A stretch of DNA of 12,984 bases from assembly GCA_022451835.1 (NCBI GenBank), contig JAKUNX010000041.1, forward strand, positions 1 through 12,984. Direction: 5' to 3'. The translations under genes and the position numbers were made by a program. This document shows, piece by piece, positions 1 to 7,600 of this stretch (the first letter of the stretch is position 1; each line of letters starts with the position of its first letter). The notes beneath the pieces are model-generated. The model ran no database searches and was not told the DNA's origin. It saw nothing but the letters and a program-made list of their open reading frames with translations. The stretch is from Candidatus Poseidoniaceae archaeon. Lineage in GTDB: Archaea; Thermoplasmatota; Poseidoniia; Poseidoniales; Poseidoniaceae.

Positions 1-1
1 G

Positions 2-1093
2 ATTGGCGATGAAGATGGTAGGCTATGGTCTGTGAACCAGCAAAGTGTCAACAGTCATTTTATCGCAGAAGGAAAACTCCGCCATGCACCAGTAAGTTTG
101 TCTAATAATAATCTATTAATTCATCTTCAAACGAATAGTGGGAGCACAATTTATCAATTTAATACCACCTCTAACCAGTCTACAGCAATAGTAAATTCGG
201 GCTATGGCCCAGGAGTACCTAAAGTATTCCAAGATTATATTATAACGACTGATTCCCAAAACCTAATGTCGATTTCTTGCCAAAATCAGTGTTCTGTTAT
301 TGATTATGAAACGTTTCACTCCAATGGCGAAATCTCAAACGTGTTTGACAAAATAATGTTGCCACAGAATACGTTTGAGGGAGGGTATGGGCAGTTTGAG
401 ATATCGAGTGAAGGCCAATTGAACCCCCTTGGTCTTGCCAATTATGATGATGATTGGTATGGTACAGCAGGTATCGAATCGTGGATCATAGACGATGAGA
501 AATACATGCTATTGGTTAATGATAATGCAAATTTGAAACTATTGACGAGTAGTTTTGATATAACCGTCGAAGAAAATAATGATGATACTGATTGGCCAAC
601 AATTCTCGTGATGCTTTTTGCTTTAATTTTGATATCTACTACTAGCATTCAACTGCTTAGGGAAAGATTCCAATCAGCATTCAAATTTTTCATATTGTTC
701 TGCACAATTCTGCTATACTTTACCTTCGAACATATAATTCAAGAATGGGACGACCTAATCAATGAAGATGTACCGGCATCAGAGGCTTGGAATGAGGCTT
801 GGCCAGAGGAATGGCTAGGGACACAAGTAATCGTTTTTCAGTTTCAAGATAATTCCGTAGTCACTGGTGGATTATTTGGTCATGATAATGTTCTACAGTT
901 GACTCAAGCAGCAGCGATTGAACAAGGCATGGATATCGAAATAATTGACAGTAGCCTCGGTAAATACGTAGTTAGTATCGACAATATTGCAGGGGAAGGC
1001 TGGGAATATACTGTCAATGGTCAGCCAGGCACCGTATCTGCTGAATACAGCCAACTTGAATCAGATAGTATAGTGGTATGGAATCAACTCTAA
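2..1093 (+). CDS. Surface beta-propeller / DUF4430 protein, 5' partial
   Basis: The frame is open to the first base of the window, so the visible 363 residues are the C-terminal part of a longer protein; the GTG at 32 is an internal Val, not a start. The first codons read GDEDGRLWSVN, the kind of loop-strand seen in PQQ-like beta-propeller blades, and residues 1-190 are Asn/Ser-rich beta-type sequence with few charged helices. Two hydrophobic helices follow, about 198-219 and 227-246, so the propeller and the C-terminus should lie on the same, probably outer, face. Residues about 275-363 resemble DUF4430, the beta domain of transcobalamin/intrinsic factor: an N-terminal strand, then GKYVVSIDNIAGEGWEYTVN and a final strand with VVWNQL. 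In bacteria DUF4430 proteins often sit beside ECF S-components, as here (next gene, 40 nt on). I infer a surface ligand-capture protein, probably for cobalamin. The propeller assignment is weaker than the DUF4430 one. Confidence 0.7.
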   Translation: MGDEDGRLWSVNQQSVNSHFIAEGKLRHAPVSLSNNNLLIHLQTNSGSTIYQFNTTSNQSTAIVNSGYGPGVPKVFQDYIITTDSQNLMSISCQNQCSVIDYETFHSNGEISNVFDKIMLPQNTFEGGYGQFEISSEGQLNPLGLANYDDDWYGTAGIESWIIDDEKYMLLVNDNANLKLLTSSFDITVEENNDDTDWPTILVMLFALILISTTSIQLLRERFQSAFKFFILFCTILLYFTFEHIIQEWDDLINEDVPASEAWNEAWPEEWLGTQVIVFQFQDNSVVTGGLFGHDNVLQLTQAAAIEQGMDIEIIDSSLGKYVVSIDNIAGEGWEYTVNGQPGTVSAEYSQLESDSIVVWNQL

Positions 1094-1133
1094 TTTAGGC
1101 AATGCTCAAGACATTCAACCTCTAGGGCTAGGC

Positions 1134-1790
1134 ATGTTCCAGTCATATGGCATCCACGGGCCGGTTCTCGGACCAGTTACTGGATTGGTTATTGACGTAA
1201 TTCTACTTGGTTTGGCATTTTGGATGTTAGCCTCACCCGATATGCGAAAAGCCCCAAATATCCTTACTTTCATTACCCTTGTAGCAAGTATATCATTGCT
1301 TAGAGTTGTTATGGTTCCGCTGCCAAATATTCAGCCGGTAACAGTCGCAGCATTGATTGTTGGCGCCCAACTTGGAGCTCGAAGAGGAGTTGCCTTCGCA
1401 GTTTTAGTTACCATGATTTCTAATTTCATTATTGGTGATGGAATATGGACTTTGTATCAAGCAATTGGCTGGTCAGTAGTAGCAATAATTGGGGCATTTT
1501 CAAACATTATAGTCAATGAAAAGCTGCAGTTGGGTAAGACCTATCTTTATGCTATAGCAACTGCATTTTTGTTCGGTTTTATTGCGTCTTTAAGCGTGCT
1601 TGGAACTGTGTCATTCAGTGGTTTTATGATTTATCTACTCAATGGAATTCCTTATGATTTACTCCATGCGCTTGGCAATCTAACCATGGCAGCTTGGTTT
1701 GGCACATGGTTTAGTGATTCAATAGCCAAATTCCAATCATTGGAAGAAATTGAGCAAAAAGTAGTCGATGGATATGTCACGAGAACATGA
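1134..1790 (+). CDS. ECF transporter S-component (CbrT-like, putative cobalamin)
   Basis: This is a 218-aa integral membrane protein with about six hydrophobic segments (roughly 12-33, 43-62, 68-92, 106-127, 135-160, 167-195), the size and topology of ECF transporter substrate-binding S-components. Residues 63-70 (LPNIQPVT) and 96-109 (SNFIIGDGIWTLYQ) match my recollection of CbrT-type S-components, where a 'LPN-x-x-PVT' turn and an 'SN-f-x-G-x-G-x-WT-x-x-Q' motif recur. S-components need a shared EcfT membrane partner and EcfA ATPases; neither is in the window, so they must be encoded elsewhere or upstream. The preceding gene carries a DUF4430 domain, which supports vitamin B12 or a related corrinoid as ligand, but the substrate is inferred. 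The ATG at 1134 gives a natural start just before the first helix. The 3' end is within 10 nt of, or overlaps, the next gene depending on the start chosen there, suggesting cotranscription. Confidence 0.75.
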   Translation: MFQSYGIHGPVLGPVTGLVIDVILLGLAFWMLASPDMRKAPNILTFITLVASISLLRVVMVPLPNIQPVTVAALIVGAQLGARRGVAFAVLVTMISNFIIGDGIWTLYQAIGWSVVAIIGAFSNIIVNEKLQLGKTYLYAIATAFLFGFIASLSVLGTVSFSGFMIYLLNGIPYDLLHALGNLTMAAWFGTWFSDSIAKFQSLEEIEQKVVDGYVTRT

Positions 1791-1800
1791 TGGTCCTTCG

Positions 1801-2142
1801 ATGGCCTTGATAGTCAGAAAAGATCTGAAATTATCTCCTGGTAAATTGGCTGTACAATGTTCCCATGCAGCGGTAAACTGTTCATTAACTGCTAAAAAAA
1901 CCGAGCCTAGATTAATGGAGCGCTGGCAATCAAATGGAGGTCGGAAAATTTGTTTGGCAATAAACGACCTTGAGTCGTTAAAATTACTGATGGGTAAATC
2001 AAAGTCAGCAGGTTTAATCACTCATTTGATTAAGGATGCTGGCCATACTGAACTTCCACCTGGAACAATAACCGTGCTTGGTATTGGCCCAGCACCAAAA
2101 AGTAGTATTGACGCTCTAACTAGCGAACTTAAGCCGTATTAA
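1801..2142 (+). CDS. pth2: Peptidyl-tRNA hydrolase, Pth2 family (copy 1)
   Basis: Pth2 enzymes cleave the ester bond of peptidyl-tRNAs that dropped off the ribosome, recycling tRNA in the cytosol. With the ATG at 1801 the product is 113 aa, close to the usual archaeal length of about 115, and begins right at the first beta strand. Family marks: VRKDLKLSPGK at 5-15, then Q19 and H22 (consensus DLKM-x-x-GK-x-A-x-Q-x-x-H-A), and near the C-terminus KDAGHTELPPGT (78-89) followed by ITVLGIGP, matching the conserved DAG-x-TQ-x-x-x-G-T-x-T-V-L-x-I-GP block, although the usual Gln is Glu84 here. In-frame ATGs at 1768 and 1774 would add up to 11 residues (MDMSREHDGPS) and overlap the upstream stop; I prefer 1801 because archaeal homologs start directly with the strand. 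A second divergent copy follows immediately. Confidence 0.93.
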   Translation: MALIVRKDLKLSPGKLAVQCSHAAVNCSLTAKKTEPRLMERWQSNGGRKICLAINDLESLKLLMGKSKSAGLITHLIKDAGHTELPPGTITVLGIGPAPKSSIDALTSELKPY

Positions 2143-2158
2143 TGGATGTGTTTTTTTG
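2142..2158 (+). other. TAATG junction with T7 tract deciding the copy-2 start
   Basis: The stop of the first Pth2 gene (TAA 2140-2142) overlaps an ATG at 2142, a classic translational-coupling layout. That ATG is out of frame with the second Pth2 gene: it reads only 14 codons (MDVFFWV...) before a TAA at 2184. A run of seven T lies at 2151-2157. One extra T would join the ATG to the Pth2 frame as MDVFFLGLRS..., a 142-aa product. As given, the only start near the junction is TTG at 2156, inside the tract. The cause could be a homopolymer error in the assembly, transcriptional slippage, or genuine TTG initiation. Confidence 0.55.
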
Positions 2159-2569
2159 GGTCTGCGCTCCTTCATTCATAGATTAACAGCACCAAGGATA
2201 ACCTCAGGATTTATCGACAGTCCAGTAAAACTAGTATTAGTAATCAATAATGATCTAAAGATGGGCAAAGGCAAAATCGCCGCTCAGGCAGGCCATGCAT
2301 CTGTATCTGCTACTATGAAAGCTGGTGAAAAATCCCCCTCTACACTTGATTCTTGGTTGAAATCCGGACAAAAAAAAGTCTGCTTGAAAACAAATTACGA
2401 TGACTTAATCGATTTGGAGAACGAAGCAAAATCCATTGGCATTCAAACGATTAGAATAAACGATGCTGGCAAAACACAAATCCCTAGTGGCTCGCTTACA
2501 GTAATTGCTTTTGGACCGGATGATGAAGAAAAGTTAGAACAATTAACTGGGCATTTGAAACTTCTATGA
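2156..2569 (+). CDS. Peptidyl-tRNA hydrolase, Pth2 family (copy 2)
   Basis: This second Pth2-fold protein is 137 aa from the TTG at 2156. The Pth2 core starts at about residue 24: VKLVLVINNDLKMGKGK (24-40), Q44, H47, and then INDAGKTQIPSGS (101-113) with LTVIAFGP after it. The DAG-x-TQ block and the GKGK segment are closer to the family consensus than in copy 1, but the usual Arg before the DLK block (VRKDL in copy 1) is Asn here. The 23 residues before the core (GLRSFIHRLTAPRITSG...) are an extension not found in short archaeal Pth2 proteins. No ATG, GTG or TTG lies closer to the core, so the start must be upstream; see the T7 junction entry. The gene is probably cotranscribed with copy 1. 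A tandem duplication with divergence suggests subfunctionalisation, but both could hydrolyse peptidyl-tRNA. Confidence 0.88.
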   Translation: MGLRSFIHRLTAPRITSGFIDSPVKLVLVINNDLKMGKGKIAAQAGHASVSATMKAGEKSPSTLDSWLKSGQKKVCLKTNYDDLIDLENEAKSIGIQTIRINDAGKTQIPSGSLTVIAFGPDDEEKLEQLTGHLKLL

Positions 2570-2609
2570 AATCCGCCTATTTCATCAATGATGGCCATTT
2601 GGAAACACC

Positions 2610-3656
2610 ATGCGAGAGTATAATTTGGATAGAATCGACCTTCGCAGCGACACCGTAACTCAACCTACTCAGGCGATGAAGGAAGCGATGATGTCTTCGG
2701 TGGTTGGCGATGATGTTTTACAAGACGACCCAACAGTCAGGGAATTAGAAGAAAAGATTGCTCAAATGTGCGGGATGGAAGATGCCTTATTCGTACCATC
2801 TGGAACCATGTCTAATGCTATTGCAATTAGAGCACATACTTCTCCTGGAGACGAGATTGTAATGGAGAGAACTAGCCATATTTACCAATATGAAGGTGGA
2901 GGTTATGCTGCATTATCGGGAGTTTCAGTAGCACTTATCGACGGTCAAAAGGGTCAATTAACTCCACAATCAGTTGCCAAAGCAATACGTAAAGCAGAAG
3001 GTAGTTTAGGACATTATCCTGATGGTACTTTGGTCTGTGTAGAGAATACGGCTAATCGCGGCGGCGGCACATGTTATTCACAAGAGACTCTTGATGCAAT
3101 TGCAGCGACCGCACACGAACACGATTGCGCAATCCATATGGATGGCGCACGAATATTCAATGCATCAGTAAAGACGAATACACCCGTAAAGAGGATGCTA
3201 AGAGATTTTGATTCAGTATCGATCTGTTTGTCTAAAGGGCTAGGTGCGCCAGTTGGTAGTTTGTTGGTTGGCTCTAAGCAATTTATTGCAAAAGCCAGTC
3301 GTTGGAGGAAATTGTTTGGTGGCGGAATGCGCCAATCAGGGTTTTTAGCAGCCTGCGGTTTGTTTGCATTAGAACATAATATTGAGAGATTAGCAGATGA
3401 TCACAAAAGAGCATTACACCTTGCGAACAGTATTAGTAAAATGAATGGTTTCAATATCAATTTAGATTCTGTAGAGACTAATATGGTATATATCGACAGT
3501 GACATGGGTGCGCAGAAATTAATGCAAGAATTAGCCAATAACGGTATTGACGTGTTAGATGTTGGTCCTACTGCAGTTAGAGCAGTTATTCATCTACATG
3601 TTACGGATGAAGATATCGAGCAAGTAATCGATGTATTCGCCCAATTAGCAAATTAA
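2610..3656 (+). CDS. ltaE: Low-specificity L-threonine aldolase
   Basis: This PLP-dependent fold-type I enzyme splits L-threonine or L-allo-threonine into glycine and acetaldehyde in the cytosol and can feed glycine and one-carbon metabolism. The 348-aa length is normal for the family. Visible marks: IDLRSDTVTQPT near the N-terminus; a GDDVLQDDPTVRELE segment; SGTMSN, expected to bind the PLP phosphate; H90 in RTSHIYQYEGGG, expected to stack on the cofactor ring; D178 and R181 in HMDGARIFNA, where Asp pairs with the pyridine nitrogen; and K209 in LSKGLGAPVGS, the Schiff-base lysine. A GGGMRQSG motif follows, as usual. The ATG at 2610 is 40 nt after the preceding stop and lies nine residues before the conserved IDLRSDT, a sensible start. 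The C-terminal small domain is complete. The stop is only 1 nt from the end of the convergent minus-strand gene. Confidence 0.95.
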   Translation: MREYNLDRIDLRSDTVTQPTQAMKEAMMSSVVGDDVLQDDPTVRELEEKIAQMCGMEDALFVPSGTMSNAIAIRAHTSPGDEIVMERTSHIYQYEGGGYAALSGVSVALIDGQKGQLTPQSVAKAIRKAEGSLGHYPDGTLVCVENTANRGGGTCYSQETLDAIAATAHEHDCAIHMDGARIFNASVKTNTPVKRMLRDFDSVSICLSKGLGAPVGSLLVGSKQFIAKASRWRKLFGGGMRQSGFLAACGLFALEHNIERLADDHKRALHLANSISKMNGFNINLDSVETNMVYIDSDMGAQKLMQELANNGIDVLDVGPTAVRAVIHLHVTDEDIEQVIDVFAQLAN

Positions 3657-3657
3657 A

Positions 3658-4569
3658 TCATTCACGTCGAGCAAATATTGCTGCACTTGCGATTGCTATA
3701 ATAGCAAATGAGGCTGTAAAGCCAGGTAACGAATCATCATCTTTTTCCGAGTCAGTAGTCGGGGGCTCATTTTCGGTAATTGGCTCAGGTAAATTCATGA
3801 TATACACAAGATGAACTTCAAGGTCATTTCCGTCGTGTGCCGGCGGGATTTTTATTGTAGCAGTTCCCGATAAATCAGAACCTAAATCGGTCATATTTCT
3901 AACGATGTCGTGGTATACTCCGGCACCATTGCCGCCATCAGCAAACTCAGCACTATCTTCAACAAACCACGCATTTACATTAAGAGTTGAATCTGGATAA
4001 TTAGACATATTCAAATCAAGACTCCAAGAAATAATTCCAAAATCATCTGGTATGTCACAATTACACATAGCTTTTGGTGTCCAAGAGAATGTTGAGTTTC
4101 CGCTACCCATATTCAACGGAGTTGCAATCATCGCACGATAATCGCTTTCTAAAGAATCGGAATCAGGTAGCGTTCCATGTTTTTTGACAGTTCCATTGAA
4201 AGCAACTAATGGAGGTAAATTTTCACCGTATCTTTCAGTAACATATGCTGATGCAAAATCATCCCCCAATGGGTCCTCATAATCGGGAGAGCGGTGGAAT
4301 TCATATTTTTGAACTAACCCTTCAGTTTCAAGGTCATCAAGAACTTCTTCGGCCTTCAGACAATTTGTACACCATGTGGCAGTGAAATCTTCAGCAATAG
4401 CTGGCAAATCATCTATTTGACTAACCTGTTGAGAATAATTGTCAATTGGCGTATGTTGGCCACCAAATACAGCACCAGTATTAGTTGGCTCGGCAGGTTT
4501 AGCATTTGTTGACGGTATTCCCATGGCTAGAATTAGACAAATGACGGTAATCGCTGCAACTCTTCGCAT
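3658..4569 (-). CDS. Secreted thioredoxin-fold protein with PGF-CTERM anchor
   Basis: From the ATG at 4569 the product is 303 aa; an in-frame ATG at 4587 adds MFDGSN. I prefer 4569 because MRR directly precedes the hydrophobic core of a signal peptide (about 1-23, MRRVAAITVICLILAMG, cleavage likely near STNA). A thioredoxin-like domain follows: FTATWCTNCLKAEE with Cys67 and Cys70, and a probable cis-proline at NLPPLVAF (119-120). A second half (about 150-265) holds a CNC pair (Cys169, Cys171) and a beta-rich region with several N-x-S/T sequons, resembling the C-terminal region of extracellular Trx-like archaeal proteins. An acidic linker (DSEKDDD) leads to LPGF, a hydrophobic helix and ARRE, the layout of PGF-CTERM tails cleaved and lipid-anchored by archaeosortase. 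The likely role is an external thiol-disulfide protein; its substrates are unknown. It is convergent with the aldolase and divergent from the AddAB-like operon. Confidence 0.85.
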   Translation of the reverse strand: MRRVAAITVICLILAMGIPSTNAKPAEPTNTGAVFGGQHTPIDNYSQQVSQIDDLPAIAEDFTATWCTNCLKAEEVLDDLETEGLVQKYEFHRSPDYEDPLGDDFASAYVTERYGENLPPLVAFNGTVKKHGTLPDSDSLESDYRAMIATPLNMGSGNSTFSWTPKAMCNCDIPDDFGIISWSLDLNMSNYPDSTLNVNAWFVEDSAEFADGGNGAGVYHDIVRNMTDLGSDLSGTATIKIPPAHDGNDLEVHLVYIMNLPEPITENEPPTTDSEKDDDSLPGFTASFAIIAIASAAIFARRE

Positions 4570-4686
4570 GTTTGACCCATCGAACAAATTGCTTTGAATC
4601 CATCTGCGGTTTGTTTTGCAGTTATTTTAACATGTTATAGCATCTTTTTTACAACAGTTTTCAATAACTGTCGCTAATCTGCCAAT
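4570..4686. promoter_or_regulatory. Divergent promoter region with short palindromes
   Basis: This AT-rich gap separates the minus-strand thioredoxin-like gene from the plus-strand AddAB-like operon and must hold both promoters. Symmetric elements seen: a perfect 10-bp palindrome TAACATGTTA at 4628-4637; a dyad ACAGTT-N6-AACTGT at 4654-4671; and CAGTTATT at 4619-4626 repeated inverted as AATAACTG at 4663-4670. On the minus strand GTTAAAATAAC (4621-4631) is a fair archaeal TATA-like element about 35-45 nt before the upstream start candidate. On the plus strand only weak AT-rich candidates lie around 4655-4667. No Shine-Dalgarno sequence precedes the ATG at 4687, consistent with a leaderless or short-leader transcript. 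Operator function is inferred only from symmetry. Confidence 0.45.
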
Positions 4687-7600
4687 ATGTACGGGGGTTC
4701 AAATGTGGTAAATTCATTACATAGTATTACCATTGAATCGACCCCTAGCGGCATGTTGATGCCACATTGGCTACAAAGGTCGTTATCAGATAGTCTTGGT
4801 AGCAATTTATTGATTCTATATCCCAGTGAAACATCTCGTCAAGCTACTCTCAATGAATTATCAAGAATAAATTCTGCTATTGACTCATCAAAGCATCTAA
4901 CAATTAAGCGCCTAATCCGTGCACTGCTTACCGATTTTCGTCAACCTAACGTATTTGACGATGATAGCGTCCTCCTCTACAAAGTCCATCAAGAATGCGT
5001 AAATAGGGCGGCCAAAGGCAAGTTTCCCCTATTGCACATAACTGGGAAGAAATGGGGGATTGGTAAACCCCTCAGACTATTACAATTACACCAAGAGATA
5101 GCTAAACTCTCAACAATACCTCCATGGGATTCAGACCCTGGAGTCAAGGAGTTTAGAAATGCCTTGCTTTCAATCGAAAAATCATCCCAAAGAACCCATC
5201 CAGATTTAATGCAGCATCAATTGAACCGGTTACTGGATAGCATTGATGGAGACAATCTACCGTTCAGTCTACGTGAATTAAGCGGCATAATTATTCTTGA
5301 TCACCCGCCGGAATTTAGCGAGATAGAGAGAGATATTTTCTCCAAGATTTCCCAACATATTCCAATTCATCAGTTGTGCAATCCTGGTAAATTTAGATTA
5401 GGATATAGCGGCGCATATTTGCAAGATGTCAAGTGGTGTAGCCAATCGGATTTGCCAGCATGGGTTCCATTTCATGAAGTTGAACAAGTAGATCACGACT
5501 CACCGTGGCGTTCAAGCATATCTGAACAAAGAACATCGCAATATCACAAAGTTGTTGTTGAACATTCTGGACACATAATAGCTGCTACAACCAACCTTCT
5601 TGATAGTCTATCTATTATTCCACAAGACAAGATATTAATCATCGATGCAGATTTACAAAATAGAGCCCACAGATGGCAAGAGATGCTGCGGCAGTTGGGA
5701 ATTTACAATGCCAATAAAGAACACGCAATTAGTCAAGAGCCACTGATTCAAGAATTGATTTATCATTTACAACTTGCTAGCGGTCTTGAAGCATGGTCAT
5801 TTGAAAGGTTGCGACGATTTGCCAATAGCGCCAACATTTTCATCAATTTCGATTTAACTCATCCGACAAATCCCGAACTATTACCTCGTCCACATACCGA
5901 GATTTTAGAAAAAATCTCTCGAAGTTTTCACGTATTAGGCGGCCCAGGGGCTGCTGAACGTTGGTGTAAAACCTTAGATAAATCTCATCAACAAATAGGT
6001 GATTTTGATGATAGTATGGCAATCAAGCAAGAGGAGACGCAGTGGTGGTTAGCAAACATAATCAATTTGTGGAATATTGTTGCGGATATCGATTTCGAAA
6101 TCCCCAAACTTGAAGGATGTTATAGCGGCGATAAGTTGCCTTTAATCGAACCTCTTGAATCACCAATAAATCTGCTTGATGTACTGATTGAAAGTATAGA
6201 TTGGACCACAATGATGGCCGACGATGCTCGCTTTAACAACTGTATTTTTGCTGTGGAAGCACTAAAAAACAAGCTATACGCTATTGACTTAGAACAAGAT
6301 TTAGCAATTCAAGCCGGGTTGAATTTTATCGATTTAGTTAAGCTTGTAACCTCTAATGAGCACAATAACGCACTGAGGATTAAATGTGCAAATGTTGAGA
6401 TATGTTCTCCAAGTGATGCGTTTGGGCAATCCGCTAATATTGTGATTTTAGCAGGTTTGGATTCTGAATCTTGGTCTATGAAACCGACCAATATTCCCTG
6501 GTTAGATAACGCAACCAAAGTCAAGTTGGGGTTGGCAAATTCAGACATTAAGATTAGACAAGGACGTCACGAATTAAGACATATTCTCAACGGTAATGAC
6601 TCAATAATTGTGATTGATACTTCACTGGATGAAGCAGCTAGCCCCAGCCCCCCACTGTCAGAGTGGCTAGACGATGTAAGTAATGATGATACTATTTTCA
6701 CTACCTTGCCAACATTTGTGAACCCTAAAGAGTATGATGAAGATAACCATCAAAGGTCTTGGGATCTGTTAGCATCGGATAACAAAAAGGTACTGAAACT
6801 AAGAATTTTCACTACAGAATACGAGGGAAGCACGCCAATCAGCGTGAAATCTGGCAACAAAGGCCGAGACATTCGTCAACGCTCAGGACTTGCATTACAA
6901 GACGGAAGGGAAGTAGAATTACTACCTCACAACAAATCATCTCTAGCCATGGCTTACGAATTGCCGATAAATAACCGTTTACGGAATTCACAACCGACAA
7001 TGAAGGATGTAGAGGTAGGCCAATCAATGAATTGGCAAGAGCGAAATAAGATGATTTCATTTTCTTCAATAAACCTACGTCCTGGGGAAAGGTCTGCCAA
7101 TTCGAATACGAGAGAGAATACCATTTGGCCCAATTTAGGATACAAGATAAATGGCATTACAGTAAGTCCAGCAATTGATCCACGGCCTTTACCATTACAG
7201 TTCGATTTACCTCCTACGCTACAGTCTGTAATGGGTGATTCACAATCAGTCTTACTGCCAAAGCGATGGTCGCCATATCGGCTTCAAGCATGGCTAAAAT
7301 GTCCGAGGCAAGCATGGCTTACCAATTATTTACAATTAACAAGTCATGAGATTCAAAATGAGGATCTAGATAATCGAACTCGCGGTTTGTTAATGCACGA
7401 TATCGAAGCAGAAATCATGTCATTAAATGGCGTACCAGTATTTGACAAACCACTAACTGAATCGATGCCACTGATAGATTCACCTCATAATCAAATAGAT
7501 GTGCTTTGGCAAAAGAGCCTTGAATTTCTAGCATCGAAAAGCCCTTGGCTATCTAGGAAAAATGCAGTATCCGTCCATCGTTGCCGGGAGGTTATCGGAG

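Noticed and set aside
32..1093. GTG at 32 as the true start of the first protein
   Set aside because: The frame is open to base 2 and reads GDEDGRLWSVN, which continues the propeller-like sequence; a start at 32 would also leave a membrane-anchored surface protein with no signal peptide.
1737..2021. 94-codon minus-strand ORF
   Set aside because: It is antisense to the ECF S-component end and the first Pth2 gene, whose conserved motifs fix the coding strand.
3620..3700. Bidirectional hairpin terminator between the convergent genes
   Set aside because: The stops are 1 nt apart and I found no clear hairpin or T-run there; any termination signal would have to lie inside the coding regions.
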